Positions 13,692 through 32,675 of a stretch of DNA of 64,000 nucleotides are shown in pieces. The first letter of the stretch is position 1, and every line of letters starts with the position of its first letter. The DNA lies in NCBI GenBank assembly GCA_963966185.1, contig CAWZYM010000231.1:390001-454000 (forward strand), read 5' to 3'. The stretch is from Rhabditoides inermis. Taxonomy: Eukaryota > Nematoda > Chromadorea > Rhabditida > Rhabditidae. The notes under the pieces were generated by a model. That model saw only the letters and a program-made list of their open reading frames with translations, was not told the DNA's origin and ran no database searches. The position numbers and the translations under genes were made by a program.

Positions 13692-15163
13692 ATACTTGTT
13701 GATATTGAAAACAAAATAAAAACAAAACTTTTGAAACGATATGAAGATTGCAAACCTAATTTTATAAACGAAAAGAGAATGCCACTAGAATTGAAAACGT
13801 TGCAAGACCAATTTGTAATCACATGTGTGGACAAAGCTTCTGGAAATTATGCTATCACGTGCAAAAAACTATATTTACAAATTATGAACAAAGAATTAGG
13901 ATATGATCATATCACAAACACAACCAACAATTCGAATCCAACTTACACTATCTACCAGAATGAAAAAGAAGACGAGATTATTAACAGACATCTGATAACA
14001 ACTAAATCACTGAAGTTAACAACAGATGTAAATGATAAAGCTCTACCGAAAATCTATGCTATACCAAAAATGCACAAAAACCCAGTAAAGTTTCGTTTCA
14101 TAACCGGAGCTTTTAATAGCAGTTTAAAACCAGTTTCACTAGAAATGCAAAAATACTCACCTTTTTAAAACACCATTTCATTAATTATTGTAAATCAATA
14201 ACACAGCGCACAAATATTAATCCTATCTGGTCCATAAATAACAGCTTGCAAGTTCTTGAAATGTGTAATTCGATAAAAGAGCCTAGTCAATTCAATCTGT
14301 TTTCTGCGGACTTCAGTAGCCTTTTCACAAACTTACCGCACGAATCCGTTATCAAAAATATCTTCGGATTGATTGATCTATGTTTCAAGAACAGCAAAAA
14401 AGAGTTCATTGTGGTTGGATACAAGAAAGTTTATTACAGCGCTACAGATACAAAGTCAGGAAATTCATATGATATAAGTGACATTAAATTTATGCTCGAA
14501 TATATATTGAAAAACAGTTATGCTCTCTATGGAGGATTAATTTTCAAACAAATATCCGGTATCCCTCAAGGTAATAATTGTTCACCTCTTCTAGCCGATT
14601 TGACACTATCCTTCATGGAATACACTTACGTAATGCGAAACTCGGAATATTTCCGAAATACTCAGTCAAAAATATGCAGATACATGGATGATATTCTAAT
14701 CATATACAGGAACAATTCCACTATTGTTTCTAAAATAAATAGCGAAATATATCACAACTCTCTGACTCTTGAACAAACTAGTACACAGAACAAAGAAACG
14801 GAATTCTTAGATTTGAACATCAAAATGGAACATAATTCAATAACAACAGAACTCTACAATAAAACAGATGATTACTCGTTCGATGTCATCAGATACCCAC
14901 ACTACGAAAGTAATATCAAGTCAAGCATTGCTATGAATTGTTTGCATGGAGAAATCATACGAATATTCAGATGTTGCACTATGAAGTCAACTTTTAAACA
15001 AAGATGCCAACAACTGTTCAAAACTTATCTCGCAAATGGTTATACTTCTCACAAAATTACTTTTCAAATTTCAAAAACTATTCTTAGTAATAAACAATTA
15101 TTATTGAAATACAAACTGAAGGCCAAAAATAAATTCAAACATTTCATTGACACACTGAATTGA
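13692..15163 (+). pseudogene. Reverse transcriptase of the Penelope-like element, frameshifted
   Basis: Two open stretches encode one RT: about 13692-14168 (N-terminal fingers, with CVDKASGNYAI and LPKIYAIPKMHKNP) and about 14150-15163 (palm, with FSADFSSLFTN, SGIPQGNN, YMDDIL). A single-base frame change near 14150, in a run of A, separates them; sequence upstream of 14246 stays open in the second frame. The copy is therefore probably dead as it stands, although the palm motifs are intact. Confidence 0.8.
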
Positions 15164-15376
15164 TCTCATCCCCTCTTTCTCTGCGCTCTGTCTGATCTAC
15201 CGATCTGCACTAAAAGTCTATGTGACTCGCAGTCGCCGCTCTCAAATCAGTCGTGTCGCATTCCCCTCTCTCGTTAGGTTGCTCCCAATTTTTGTTGACC
15301 CCTATCCCTAAGCGTCGTAGACGATCGATAACCCTCTAGAAATATTTTCCCCTTTTTCTTGTAATACTACTTTGTA

Positions 15377-15469
15377 CACTTGCCTACCGGTTCATCACTG
15401 ATGATGGTCCCGGCTGGTAGGTTTACACATTCGGTCTGGTGGAAGGGACCGAAACCGAATGTGTACTAT
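15377..15469 (+). ncRNA. Hammerhead-ribozyme-like motif (right copy)
   Basis: Same motif as at 10780-10872, shifted by 4,597 bp: CTGATGA at 15398-15404 and GAAAC from 15451. It differs by one base just downstream (AATGTG instead of AATATG). Confidence 0.5.
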
Positions 15470-15508
15470 GATTTTTCAATGCATTACTTCTTTGAATTTC
15501 TTGTAATT

Positions 15509-17509
15509 ACATAAATACATGCTGCGTCGAACAGTACAATTCGTAAAAGTAATATTTCTTCAAAAAAAGGAGAAAATAGACAAAAAGAAAAAACTATCGC
15601 AATAATCCCGTACAGATGCAGAATTTCTAGATGAAACAAAAGAGAGATTTGTGGGTTCATAGAATTCTGCATGTGAGTAATTGTGTGAATGTTACCGGCT
15701 TCTTTGCTTTGTACGGAAGTTTTCCCTTTTGCGAGTGTATCTATTAGAGAAATGTCGATGATATTTGTTAGAGAAATGTCAAGAAAATGTCAAGAAAAAG
15801 AATGTATACAAAAAGAAAGAAAAAACTCCGTACAAATGCAGAGTTGAAACGAAAGATAGAATTGTGGTCGACAGTACTCCGCATGTGACCGTGTGCAGTG
15901 TGCATGTCACCACTGTATTCGTTTTGTACAGTTAATTTCCCTTTTTGCAAACATGTAAAGAAATTTCGATGGTTGATCATGTGAAACTTGCATGGAATAG
16001 CGTTTATTTTCGCGCCAGTTCAGAAATGACCGGGACGATGAAATGAACTAAATGGACAATTCTGGCCGAACGCTGATGAAATCACGAAACAAATTTCACA
16101 GTTATCTGCAAATTACTCTGAATCGCAATAAACTCTTGATGAGGTCAAACTCAAATGTCTACCTCTTAATTGCGTCACAGCCTCACAACGATTAAATACT
16201 TTTTTTTTCTAAACCCGCGAACAACTTCTTGCCAGCGGTTACGCTAGCTTGGTGTGGCGTCGGCGCGTGTGAATTGGAAACGTGACATGATGTTTTTTGC
16301 TGTCCAATCCAAAAGTTTAGTATACTGAAAAACAATTTATAGGATTGTAGGTCAAATGTTCAGTCGAATTCGAGCCTAACATATTGTACAACAAACGTCT
16401 ACGAATTGTACTGTCTCTTGTGGCGAATAACAATTTTAGTTGTACGATTCTGTGATTGCCTGCAGGTTTTGTAACTGTTATAGAATTAAACGGAAAAGTA
16501 GTTAACGCAAAAGAAGTGTAAACTAATGTCCGGTGCATACAAAACGAACGACAAAACAAAATTTTACAAAATTGCAAGCACGATGTGAGACTGATCAGCG
16601 AGCTTTCTTTCAGTATGAAACTGTTTCGTGGCGATGGTGTCGCCTCGCTTCCTCGTGAGGGTGAGTTGATTCGAGAGGGAGAAGGCGGAGCTGTTCGACT
16701 CAAAAAGAGACACAACAGAGACACAACAAGGCATGCTGCGTGTTGTTACACGGCAAATTAATACTTAATACACAACAGTTTCGTTTCGTGACTCATTCTA
16801 CTGATTGAGACAAAGAGAGTGCGCGAGAGAACACGCGATATGAAAGACTTATCTTTGTTCATTGTGAATGTGTGAATTGCCGTGTGTTATGGACTGGGAT
16901 ACGTTACAAGTTACAATAGCGAGACGGTTCGAAAGTCGATAGATATCGAGAGCACGCAATCAGATTCAAATTCGAAGTTCGTAGCATCGGTCAACAAGTG
17001 AGCTTTTGCATGAACTTGATTAAGCCTACAAAAATAAGAAAACAATAAATAAAACATCTTTATTAATAATAAATATTATTAAACATGATACTGGTGAGTG
17101 GACGTCGCACGCCGAGAGAAAAAAAAATGGAGGAAACAAACAAAAGAATCACAATGCATAAAGCGTGAGAACACATGGACTCAAACGGGAAGAAAGAGAA
17201 GAGATGGGAAAGATAGAGACACTCTATGCACATATCATTTCTACAAGCTGCTGCGAACAGACCAAAGCTGCACGCACACAATTCGGGACTAGCCCTCGGG
17301 GGCGGGGCGTGAGGGGGCGGAGCGTGTGTATCGCAAGACACTGGGTGAGGATCTCCACGTGGGGAGAGCTGTTTCTCACAGGGGAGAAGGGCGTGAGAAT
17401 GGAGAAGGGAGGGAGGGAGGGAGGGAGGGAGACCCGCGCACTGGGAATTCTGCTACACACAACGCACGACGTGTAGGCAGGAAAGGGAGGGAGGGGGGAT
17501 CCGCGCCGC
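15509..17509. other. Intergenic with a diverged tandem duplication
   Basis: No supported gene. About 15540-15740 and 15795-15965 read as two diverged copies of one unit (both contain a CAAAAAGAAA run, CGTACA(G/A)ATGCAGA, CGCATGTGA-like and TTTGTAC-like blocks in the same order). Short direct repeats of AGAGAAATGTC lie between them. GGGA-rich sequence at 17400-17500 precedes the JNK 3' end. Confidence 0.45.
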
Positions 17510-21939
<4,430 letters not shown>

Positions 21940-22381
21940 GGGAGCTGCGAGCCTCTCGTACCCCTTCACTCCACTCCCAGAGAAAAGCAAGCTGAAGCAG
22001 AGCTGTGAAAGAAAAGAGAGAAGAAACACAACACACCAAGCTGCGCGAACGAACCGAAGGCAAAAAGGCGAAGCAGGAATCAAGTAGATACAAAGTATAT
22101 TATTGTCTTCTGAGAGATGCGATGTACTTATGGTTGCTAGGAAGGCACTGATTGAACAAACTAGCCAGCATAGCAATGTGAAATGTACATGTGAAAATGA
22201 TCAATATTAGTAATAACATGGGTTTCTGAGAAGAATTAAGCCGTCAGGATTGCAAATAGTCTATACATGGGGCTGACTTATTGAAAAAAAAATATAATCG
22301 CTAAATGCTTTTGGATACTAACGATTACATATTGTTTCTGATGACTAAAACGTATTAAACACTCACAAATATGCGTCTACT

Positions 22382-22445
<64 letters not shown>

Positions 22446-23070
22446 ATGATAATAAAATGTTGAGATAACCAGATAACGTGTAAAATAAAAAGAGAGCTGA
22501 ATTGATTTAAAAAAAAAACGAAAAGAAATGACAAAGTGAACACAATCAAGCTATGGAAAAGTCTGTTGTGTAGAAGTTATGAGTGTGAAAGGAAGGAGGA
22601 ATTCGCGGAATGTGAGTTGAGGGGAGGAAAGGGGAGTCTGCGCTCCTTCCCGCCTCCCTCTCTCACACGTCATCAATCGACCGCCCTCCGGGAATTGCCG
22701 GCCCGGAAAGCCCCGTCGACACAACCGCGCAATCAACACGCGAGAGAGGGACCATCGAGGCGGCTGGTCCGGGGGCCGAGGCGTGGATCGATGCGCTGGC
22801 TGGCAGGCTGCATTAGCCCACCACCTCTCCCTTCCCCTCCTCTCTCCCTCCCTCTCTCTCCCGGTCGATATATGCAGCGCATGCAAAGAGGCTGCTCGAC
22901 ACTCACTCTCATTCCTATTCCGGACAAGAAAGAGAGAGAAAAGGTGTTCCCGATAAATAATTAGCATTGTTGTTGTTTATGGCGAGATCTCGATCTTCCA
23001 TAGGGAATAAGAGAACACTGAGTGCACACGCCTTGTTTGTGGATGCATTGTTGAATATGCGCGACCCTTG
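21940..23070. other. Intergenic with (TA)n tract and GC-rich block
   Basis: A (TA)n microsatellite covers about 22386-22443. The block 22600-22900 is GC-rich and purine/pyrimidine-skewed, with open frames on both strands but no recognisable protein. Nothing else supported. Confidence 0.5.
22386..22443. repeat. (TA)n microsatellite
   Basis: About 29 uninterrupted TA units upstream of the long JNK transcript start. Confidence 0.95.
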
Positions 23071-23890
23071 TTCCCCACTATGAATGTGACCGATCCGACG
23101 TCCACTCCCGTGACCGCCTACTGGCACACCGATCTTCCGAGCGGGAATCACTGCAGTCCCCACGACCCACACAGTTCTATGCGAACAGGATGGAGACGCA
23201 TGTAGTGGGCGCGTTGAGTGACGCCGAGGAGGAGAGGACGCCTTCCACAAGAACGACGACTACGCTGGCTCCGTGGGATGCTACTGTGTGGAACGATCGG
23301 TAGACGAGGGGGGACGCGATTATGGAATAGGACAGGCACAGAGTGTTAGAGATTGCTGGTGGGAATTCTCGCGCCAGCGATGATGCAACAACTCCGCTAT
23401 CCTATCTCACCAATTCGACCGCCGACCGGAATGGTGTGTGTAGCCATTGTATCAAAGTCATTGTTGTTGTTGTCAGATTATGCTTGTAGCAACTGCGGAT
23501 GGATTAGCAGATTTGACCATGATGCATCCCCTCAGAGATGCATATCCTCATCAGATGAAGTCCTTCGAAATCGCATTCACATCGAAAGAAAGAGGGGAAG
23601 GGGGTGCGCCACACGCACTCTCACGTGTTTTAATACGGAGGGGGTATGCATATGTGGAGGTGAGAGGGATGGAAGGAGAGAGGGGGAGAGAAAGGGAAGG
23701 TGAGAGGGAGAGAGAGGGAAAGAGGAGAGGGAGGGCAGATATTTTCTTGCAGGTGAGTCCTGGAAGTAGTCTGGAGACGGCTCGCGACTCTCTTCGAATG
23801 TTATTCGTGTCAATCAATGGTGCTCCTCAAAATGGACTCTGGACAAAGCATGACATGTTTCCATATTCAGTTATTATGCCTGTTATTTAG
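23071..23890 (+). pseudogene. Decayed inverted copy of the C6-domain secreted protein gene
   Basis: Plus-strand sequence mirrors pieces of the minus-strand gene at 24046-25377: NVTDPTSTP at 23071 (partner NATDPTPTP), APWDATVWND near 23275 (partner PPWEMPLWSD), SFEIAFTSKE near 23566 (partner SFEIAFTSRE), a GCATRTLTC segment in another frame, and VSPGSSLETAR after a GA-rich former intron (about 23752). Two deletions (7 and 2 bases) shift the frame across the GCATLTLTC cysteines and then restore it. Stops lie in the upstream part. The copy is tail-to-tail with the intact gene. Confidence 0.7.
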
Positions 23891-24045
23891 TGTGTTGATA
23901 CCTGTACAACTATAGGTTTTATTGTATAAAGTGTTTTATGATCATATAATTGATTTTGAATCACATCAAGGCCATCTCGGATAAAGTTAAGAATTATAAA
24001 TTGTTCCTGTACAAACAATCTGATTCTTCTATATTTACAAACAAA

Positions 24046-25377
24046 TCAACGGAAATGTAAACAGACGGCTTTGTCGACTTTCATGTGATGCCTTGTCCAG
24101 TGTCCGGTTCGAGAACACATGAATATCATTCGAAGAGAGCCGCGAGCTGTCTCCAGACTACTTCCAGGACTCACCTGCAAGAGATTCCCTCTCCCCTCCC
24201 TCCTCCTCCCTCCCTCTCACCTCCACATACGCATCCCTCCCCTCCGTATTAGTACACGTGAGAGTGAGTGTGGCGCACCCCCTCCCGTCCTGTCCCCATT
24301 CTCTCGATGTGAATGCTATTTCGAATGAGCGCACTCCTTCTGACGGGCCCGTCAGTGAGAGATCGAAGAGTGCACACGACGTGCAGTTGCCGATGCTTTG
24401 TCCTGAAATGATAGCATATCATATGAAATATTCCTTGATCACTCACTGTCTGATCGGACGACTATAAACTGCATGAGTTTGGTCGTATGCGGTAGCTGCG
24501 TTGTGACGTCAGTGGTTGATTCTACAGTTTCAGTCGAGTGAATGGCAGATGGAGTACTGGCTGTTTCGGTAGACGTGGATACCGTGGATGTGGATATAGA
24601 TTCAGTGAAGTCAGGTGGTTGTGTGGATGTGGTGATTCCTTTTGTCGTAGACACTGCGGTCGTCGTATCCTCGTCATCTCCACTCGTCTCTCCAGAAATC
24701 GAAGATGGCACGATCAGAGTTGGGAACACTTGTTGAGTAGTAGTAGTGGCTATAGTTTGGGGTGTAGTCGTTTCGTCGATATCCTGTGGGAAGACCACAG
24801 TCGCCAGTAGGGCTCTCTGTAGATCACTCCACAGAGGCATTTCCCATGGAGGCAGTGACGACACTTCGGCCGCTTCTGTCGATGCCCGGATGCCGTCATC
24901 GGGAGACGACGTCGTGTCGATGTAGTCCTCTTCGTTCGGTTGTAGAAGTTCCGTCGTGGTCAATACTTCTGGACTAGGTGTGATGACCGCCGGCGTCGCC
25001 TCTGCATCGTCTTCTTCCGCCTCCGGAAGAGGTGCCGATTCTTGTTGTCGTCTGTGCTTGCCCCACCCACTCTCTCCTCCCGTCTGTCCCGCATCGTTCA
25101 GCATGTCTCCCCTGCCTTGTCCTCTCGCAACCACCTCTGCTGTTGTCATCCCCATTGGAAAGGGAGTAGGAGTGGGGTCGGTCGCATTCACAGCAACTTT
25201 CCTATTGGCAGTGATCGGTGGCAGTGTGGTCTAGAAAACATCCATCAGTTCAATCAATATTCAAGAACTTACTATTGGTCTAGGAAGTGCCGGCATTTTT
25301 GGGAAGTTTGGTCTTCCTAACGGATTTGAGGGTACACAGGAGAGGGCAGAAGTGAATAATAGAAAAATGAAGAGCAT
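24046..25377 (-). CDS. Secreted Ser/Thr-rich protein with C-terminal C6 domain
   Basis: Probably secreted or cuticle/surface protein; function unknown. Exons (minus): 25377-25273, 25230-24447, 24402-24221, 24174-24046, giving 399 residues. Residues 1-14 form a signal peptide (MLFIFLLFTSALSC). A long Ser/Thr/Pro-rich middle, suited to O-glycosylation, follows, with many TTT, STST and TTQ runs. The last 120 residues hold paired cysteines: CTSC, GCATLTLTC and MCSRTGHW, which is the pattern of the nematode C6 domain. Exon 3 ends in VEV-type junction with a 46 bp GA-rich intron. A damaged inverted copy lies 156 bp past its stop. The C6 assignment is from cysteine spacing by eye. Confidence 0.75.
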
Positions 25378-25522
25378 TGAGGGAAATAAGGCGGATTTGC
25401 AATGCGTGTATGTGTGATGAGGTAGTTGTGAGGAAAGGAAGAGTCTCGTTTCGGAATGGACAAACAAACAGAGAGATATTGGAACGAACACGCGCGCAGA
25501 CGGCACGCAGGCATCACGAAAC

Positions 25523-25526
<4 letters not shown>

Positions 25527-25581
<55 letters not shown>

Positions 25582-25760
25582 AGGAGAGAGAGAGAGAAGG
25601 AGAGAAGAAGGAGAGAAGGAGAGAAGAAGAGAAGAAGAGAAGGAGAGAAGGAGAGGAGGAGAGAAGGAGAGAAAGAGAGAAGGAGAGAAGGAGAGAAGGA
25701 GAGAAGGAGAGAAGGAGAGAAAGAGAGAAGGAGAGAAGGAGAGAAGGAGAGATAAGAGAG
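25527..25760. repeat. (GA)n and (GAGAAG)n tracts
   Basis: About 50 bp of pure GA is followed by nearly 190 bp of GAGAGAAG-type units on the plus strand, just upstream of the C6 gene. Long Arg/Glu or Ser/Leu open frames across it are artefacts. Confidence 0.9.
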
Positions 25761-26658
25761 GATAATTGAGATTTTTGAGAATTGTTAGAATAAGTCGTTG
25801 TGTATGTGTTATTAACTGAGGAGTACAACTGAGCAAGGGAGAAGGGAGAGATATTATATATTATTATATGCTCTGGTCTCAAACAAACTGACAGAAAACA
25901 CAAACATTTCTGGTCAACATTAACAAAAAACATTTGTGTTGTGGCAGATCTTTGATCCGTGTGATTCTTTGTTTGCATTCCAAATCCTTGCTGTGGAAAG
26001 CGTGCGATGGGATATTTGCATTTTGAGTGCACTTGCATTCACTCTCGTTCCCTCTTCTTTTCTATCCCCATACACCGCTTTCACTTTCACATTCTCTACT
26101 GTTCTGTACGGTTTAATTACCCAAGTTTGAGGTATTGCCATACATCACTGATGAAGGCGTAACGCCGAAACGTAGGATAAAGATAAGTATTTTCCAACAC
26201 TCGTGGTCCCTGGCTTTAACATCTCACATCATAATATGTTCTGTACTTGCATGTCTCTCATCAGCAATGAGAATCTCTGCGGGGGATGGCGAAGGAAGAT
26301 GACGCAGAGCATCTTGCATAAAAATCAAAAAATTGTTTTACTATTTCGCTTGAAACCATATGAATAAACAGCACAACAAAATTGAATCACTTATTGTTTT
26401 CACGTGTACGAAACGGAGGGTTCATTTTGAAACACTACGATGGTTTATCTTTGGCCTCAGTGTCAGTTGTACGTCCTTGATAACTTGATAAGCGCGAAAA
26501 CATGCGGATAAGCGCTGCTGCACTCATTGATCAAACTTCAGTTCTACTCGACAATGGAAGCACACAGCGACCCGAATGGAATATCGTGAGAATGTTTCTC
26601 GTTCGAATAACGATTCGATTTCGGTGTGCACCTCGCTTTGGTGAGTTTTCTGCGAGGA
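25761..26658. other. Intergenic with isolated hammerhead-like motif
   Basis: No gene supported except possible 5' exon sequence of the transporter downstream (about 26502-26590). A hammerhead-like core lies near 26148. Confidence 0.5.
26125..26195 (+). ncRNA. Hammerhead-ribozyme-like motif, isolated
   Basis: ATCACTGATGA (26144-26154) is followed by a perfect short hairpin GGCG-TAA-CGCC and then GAAACGTA (from 26167). This is a close fit to the conserved core: CUGAUGA, helix II, GAAA, then GUH. Similar motifs are known from Penelope-like and related retroelements. No RT or endonuclease sequence adjoins it, so it may be a relic pLTR or a retrozyme-like unit. Confidence 0.6.
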
Positions 26659-30283
<3,625 letters not shown>

Positions 30284-30413
30284 AAGCGATTATTCAATTT
30301 TATATTGAAAACGCGTCATTTTTAGTGGTAATCTTTTATGTTATTTTATAGTCTGGTTGGTGCGAAGATGAGTTTCAATATTTCACAAGAGACATTATAG
30401 ATTAGAGTGGTTA

Positions 30414-30882
30414 AGTAGCGGACAGACTCAAATCCTAGGGTCAGAAACAGCCTCAGATTTGTATCTGAGTGTCAGAAACAGGTTCAGATTTTGGGTCATA
30501 TTTGCCTCAGATTTTACCTCAGATTGTTTCACCAGCCTCAGAAATAGGGTCAGATTGTTGCTTCCCGCTGAAAGAGGCTAAATCTCGATTTGTCCTACTG
30601 CGAAATTGGGGACATGGTAACGGGCATTTTGCCAGTCAGCACACAGTCCAGGTTCAAAAAAGCGCGCCAAGGATGGGCGGCCCAGAAAGCAGCCATACCC
30701 TCAGATTCGCTGCGAGACCAATCTCAAATTCGCAACCTTTTGGCGGCAAGCAACAATCTGACCCTTTTTCTGAGGCTAGGGAGACAATCTGAGGCAAAAT
30801 CTGACCCACTTTCCGACCCTCTGATACAAATCTGAGGTGTTTCTGAGGCAAAATCTAGGCCTAGATTTGAGTTTGTCTTCCA
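30414..30882. mobile_element. MULE-like MITE/fold-back with 10 bp target duplication
   Basis: AGAGTGGTTA occurs at 30404-30413 and again at 30883-30892, exactly flanking a segment with long imperfect inverted ends (about 30421-30570 against 30725-30875). The arms consist of variations on CTCAGATTT and GGGTCAGATT. A 9-10 bp duplication with long inverted ends is typical of Mutator-like elements. No transposase is encoded. Confidence 0.7.
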
Positions 30883-31143
30883 AGAGTGGTTAGAGAAATA
30901 TGGGGATTCGTTGAATTGTGTTTCCTTCATTGCGTGAGTGAAGAAAATTGCACAAGCGATCTTCACACCTTTCCAAGAGAACACAATAACACTGCGTAAA
31001 ATAGGTGTTCGAAATGTGAGCGTGGGATGCGAATTTTTGATATCAATTTTCTTTTGATATTAATTTTCTGTACTCTGTTCAACTTAGGGAAATAATTTAT
31101 TGTATTTATTTTTTAATAATGTCTTTACACTGCAGACTAATAA

Positions 31144-31635
31144 TTATAGAGCTATGCAGGTGATCTTGTGAATGTTTTCAATGTGGAGGTTCTGAAAGAG
31201 AGGTCATTACTGGGGTGAATGAGTGGAAGAATCATCGTACCCGGAACTCGAGTGCCCTCCAAAAACCAACACTTTCGTCGCAGAAAATGTTGAGTGAAGA
31301 GACGGTGTGCATGTGGGAGTATCCCTCTACCTGCAATCAACAGATGACCAGAAATCTGAATACAAATATCCCTACCGCTTGAACGTCTATCATGACTTTC
31401 GACGCCTTGTCACTGCTGCAGGTGATTATGGAACGCGAAGAGGATATCTTACTGCAAACTGAAATGCTTACAAAAAACTCATGTAGACTAACGTCTCCAT
31501 GATCTTAGTATCCGGTTGCGATCCCTCCATGACTTTGAACGTGACCTCATCGCAAAGAGAAGCGGGAGCAGCGTTAGGAGCAGCTCCAGCAATCGCCACG
31601 ACACATAGAAGGATGATGAAGGAAGTTCTAGACAT
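31144..31635 (-). CDS. Small secreted Cys-containing protein, unrecognised
   Basis: Exons (minus): 31635-31493, 31451-31376, 31330-31241, 31191-31144 join in frame to 118 residues. The first 20 (MSRTSFIILLCVVAIAGAAP) form a signal peptide. The mature part has four cysteines (SLCDE, ITCSS, IFCDE, ITCIAL), enough for two disulphides, and no known motif. Exon 4 encodes the end NLHIENIHKITCIAL. Introns are 30-50 bp. Secretion is inferred from the signal peptide; function unknown. Confidence 0.7.
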
Positions 31636-32067
31636 GGCGTTGTGAACTGAGTCCAACTATTCTCTCTCCTTATAAGGCGATTCACTAGTGTTTGGATAAG
31701 GGCGTATCGTAAAAAGGAGGACAATGGCTTCTGTGTTCACACAGTTCAAACCGGACATCCTGAACGTTAGACTACGCCCATGATATTTGTGTTTGCACTT
31801 TATTGAGAACTTACATGATATGATTCATTAAATAAATTAAATTAATTAAAACATCTCTTTTTTGCAAATTTGCAAATTTAAAAATGTAGTGTTTCAAATA
31901 CATATGGTGCGTAGAGTAGTGTGTCTGATAATTATGGCAATTTACACGGAAACCACTTTACGTCATTTTTCTACCATTTTTGGTTTTTTTCTTTCAGAAA
32001 ACTTTTCTTGTAAATCTAGAATTTCATGTTTTTTTTTTTGTTTCAAGGGTCGAGAGACCCTGTTTCT
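31636..32067. other. Intergenic between divergent small genes
   Basis: No exon seen. The secreted-protein gene reads left and the next gene reads right, so both promoters should lie here. Confidence 0.5.
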
Positions 32068-32630
32068 ATGGACGTATCTCCTAACGTATCGTCTTTTCTC
32101 TCCAACCCCGATTCGAACCCAGATTCCGATACGTCTTTCGTCATCGCTAGAAGGAGGTATGTTTGTACCATACTATGTTTATATGTAAATGTTTTTGATT
32201 ATGTCGCTGAATTCTTTTCCAACTGTATTATATAGTTGAATACCGAAACGAAAATGCAGCCCTGCCGAAAACGCTGAAGATCGCATCATCTACTTGACTC
32301 CGTCCGCCCTAAATCAGTCACGTAGCACGTCGGGCCGCCGATCCATTGGTTAGTTGAGTTTTTGTGTAGATTAAAATATTTTTTTAATTGATTTTTCTTC
32401 AGAGAGCGGTTCGGACATTTTCAGTCGAGCAGTCATTGACCAGAACATCGACAACTCGCGATACCAACTAGAGGAAGGTATCTAATCAAATTTACGTGCA
32501 TGTCTTGTTTCTTTTTATAGAGAACCACCAACAGCGTCTCGCGAATCTGAAGGCCCTTTTGGAGGAGGAAAAGAAAGACGACTGGCTCTACCCTGAATTC
32601 GACATCTCCACGGCTGGAAGAAAACTCTAA
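32068..32630 (+). CDS. Small acidic protein, possibly APC/C subunit 16-like
   Basis: Exons 32068-32156, 32260-32348, 32403-32477, 32521-32630 give 120 residues. The N-terminal 60 residues are Ser/Pro/Asn-rich. The C-terminal half forms a helix rich in Gln/Glu/Leu (YQLEEENHQQRLANLKALLE) ending with EEEKKDDWLYPEFD. The human anaphase-promoting complex subunit ANAPC16 has a helix of similar length ending in EELEADEWRFKP, so it is one candidate; resemblance is weak. It is closely followed by ALG13, 45 bp on, which suggests co-transcription. Gene structure is well supported; identity is not. Confidence 0.6.
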
Positions 32631-32675
32631 AGGTGCGTGAAATGACGTCAATGAGATTTTTCATGAAATATTCAG
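32631..32675 (+). promoter_or_regulatory. Intercistronic region with trans-splice-like acceptor
   Basis: 45 bp separate the stop of the upstream gene from the ALG13 ATG. The region begins with AGGTGCGTGA and ends in ATATTCAG directly before the ATG. An acceptor with no upstream exon in the same frame is what a spliced-leader site looks like in nematode operons. Confidence 0.55.

Larger units (their letters stand above)
10912..15508 (+). mobile_element. Penelope-like retroelement with permuted domains (Naiad-like), interrupted
   Basis: The longer copy holds a leader (10912-11761), an open frame with an N-terminal GIY-YIG endonuclease (11762-13135), a LINE fragment, and a reverse transcriptase (13680-15163). 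The endonuclease upstream of the RT is opposite to canonical Penelope (RT then endonuclease) and matches the published Naiad/Chlamys clade. The RT shows a DFSSLFTNLP motif A, SGIPQGNNCSP motif B and YMDDIL motif C. The leader carries two copies of a unit with GTCCCTTATGGGAC followed by a CGTCTTTTGACGCA-like end (11014-11090). The element has no target duplication that I can see. AT-rich codon use differs from neighbouring genes. Confidence 0.85.

Noticed and set aside
16317..16724. 135-residue minus-strand frame
   Set aside because: No domain, no codon preference like neighbours and no splice-linked extension.
22536..22967. Overlapping frames of about 140 residues on both strands
   Set aside because: GC-rich, purine-skewed sequence keeps all frames open by chance. 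No splice pattern or recognisable domain.
25514..26038. Long Ser/Leu open frame on the minus strand
   Set aside because: It is the translation of GA/GAGAAG simple repeats with no other support.
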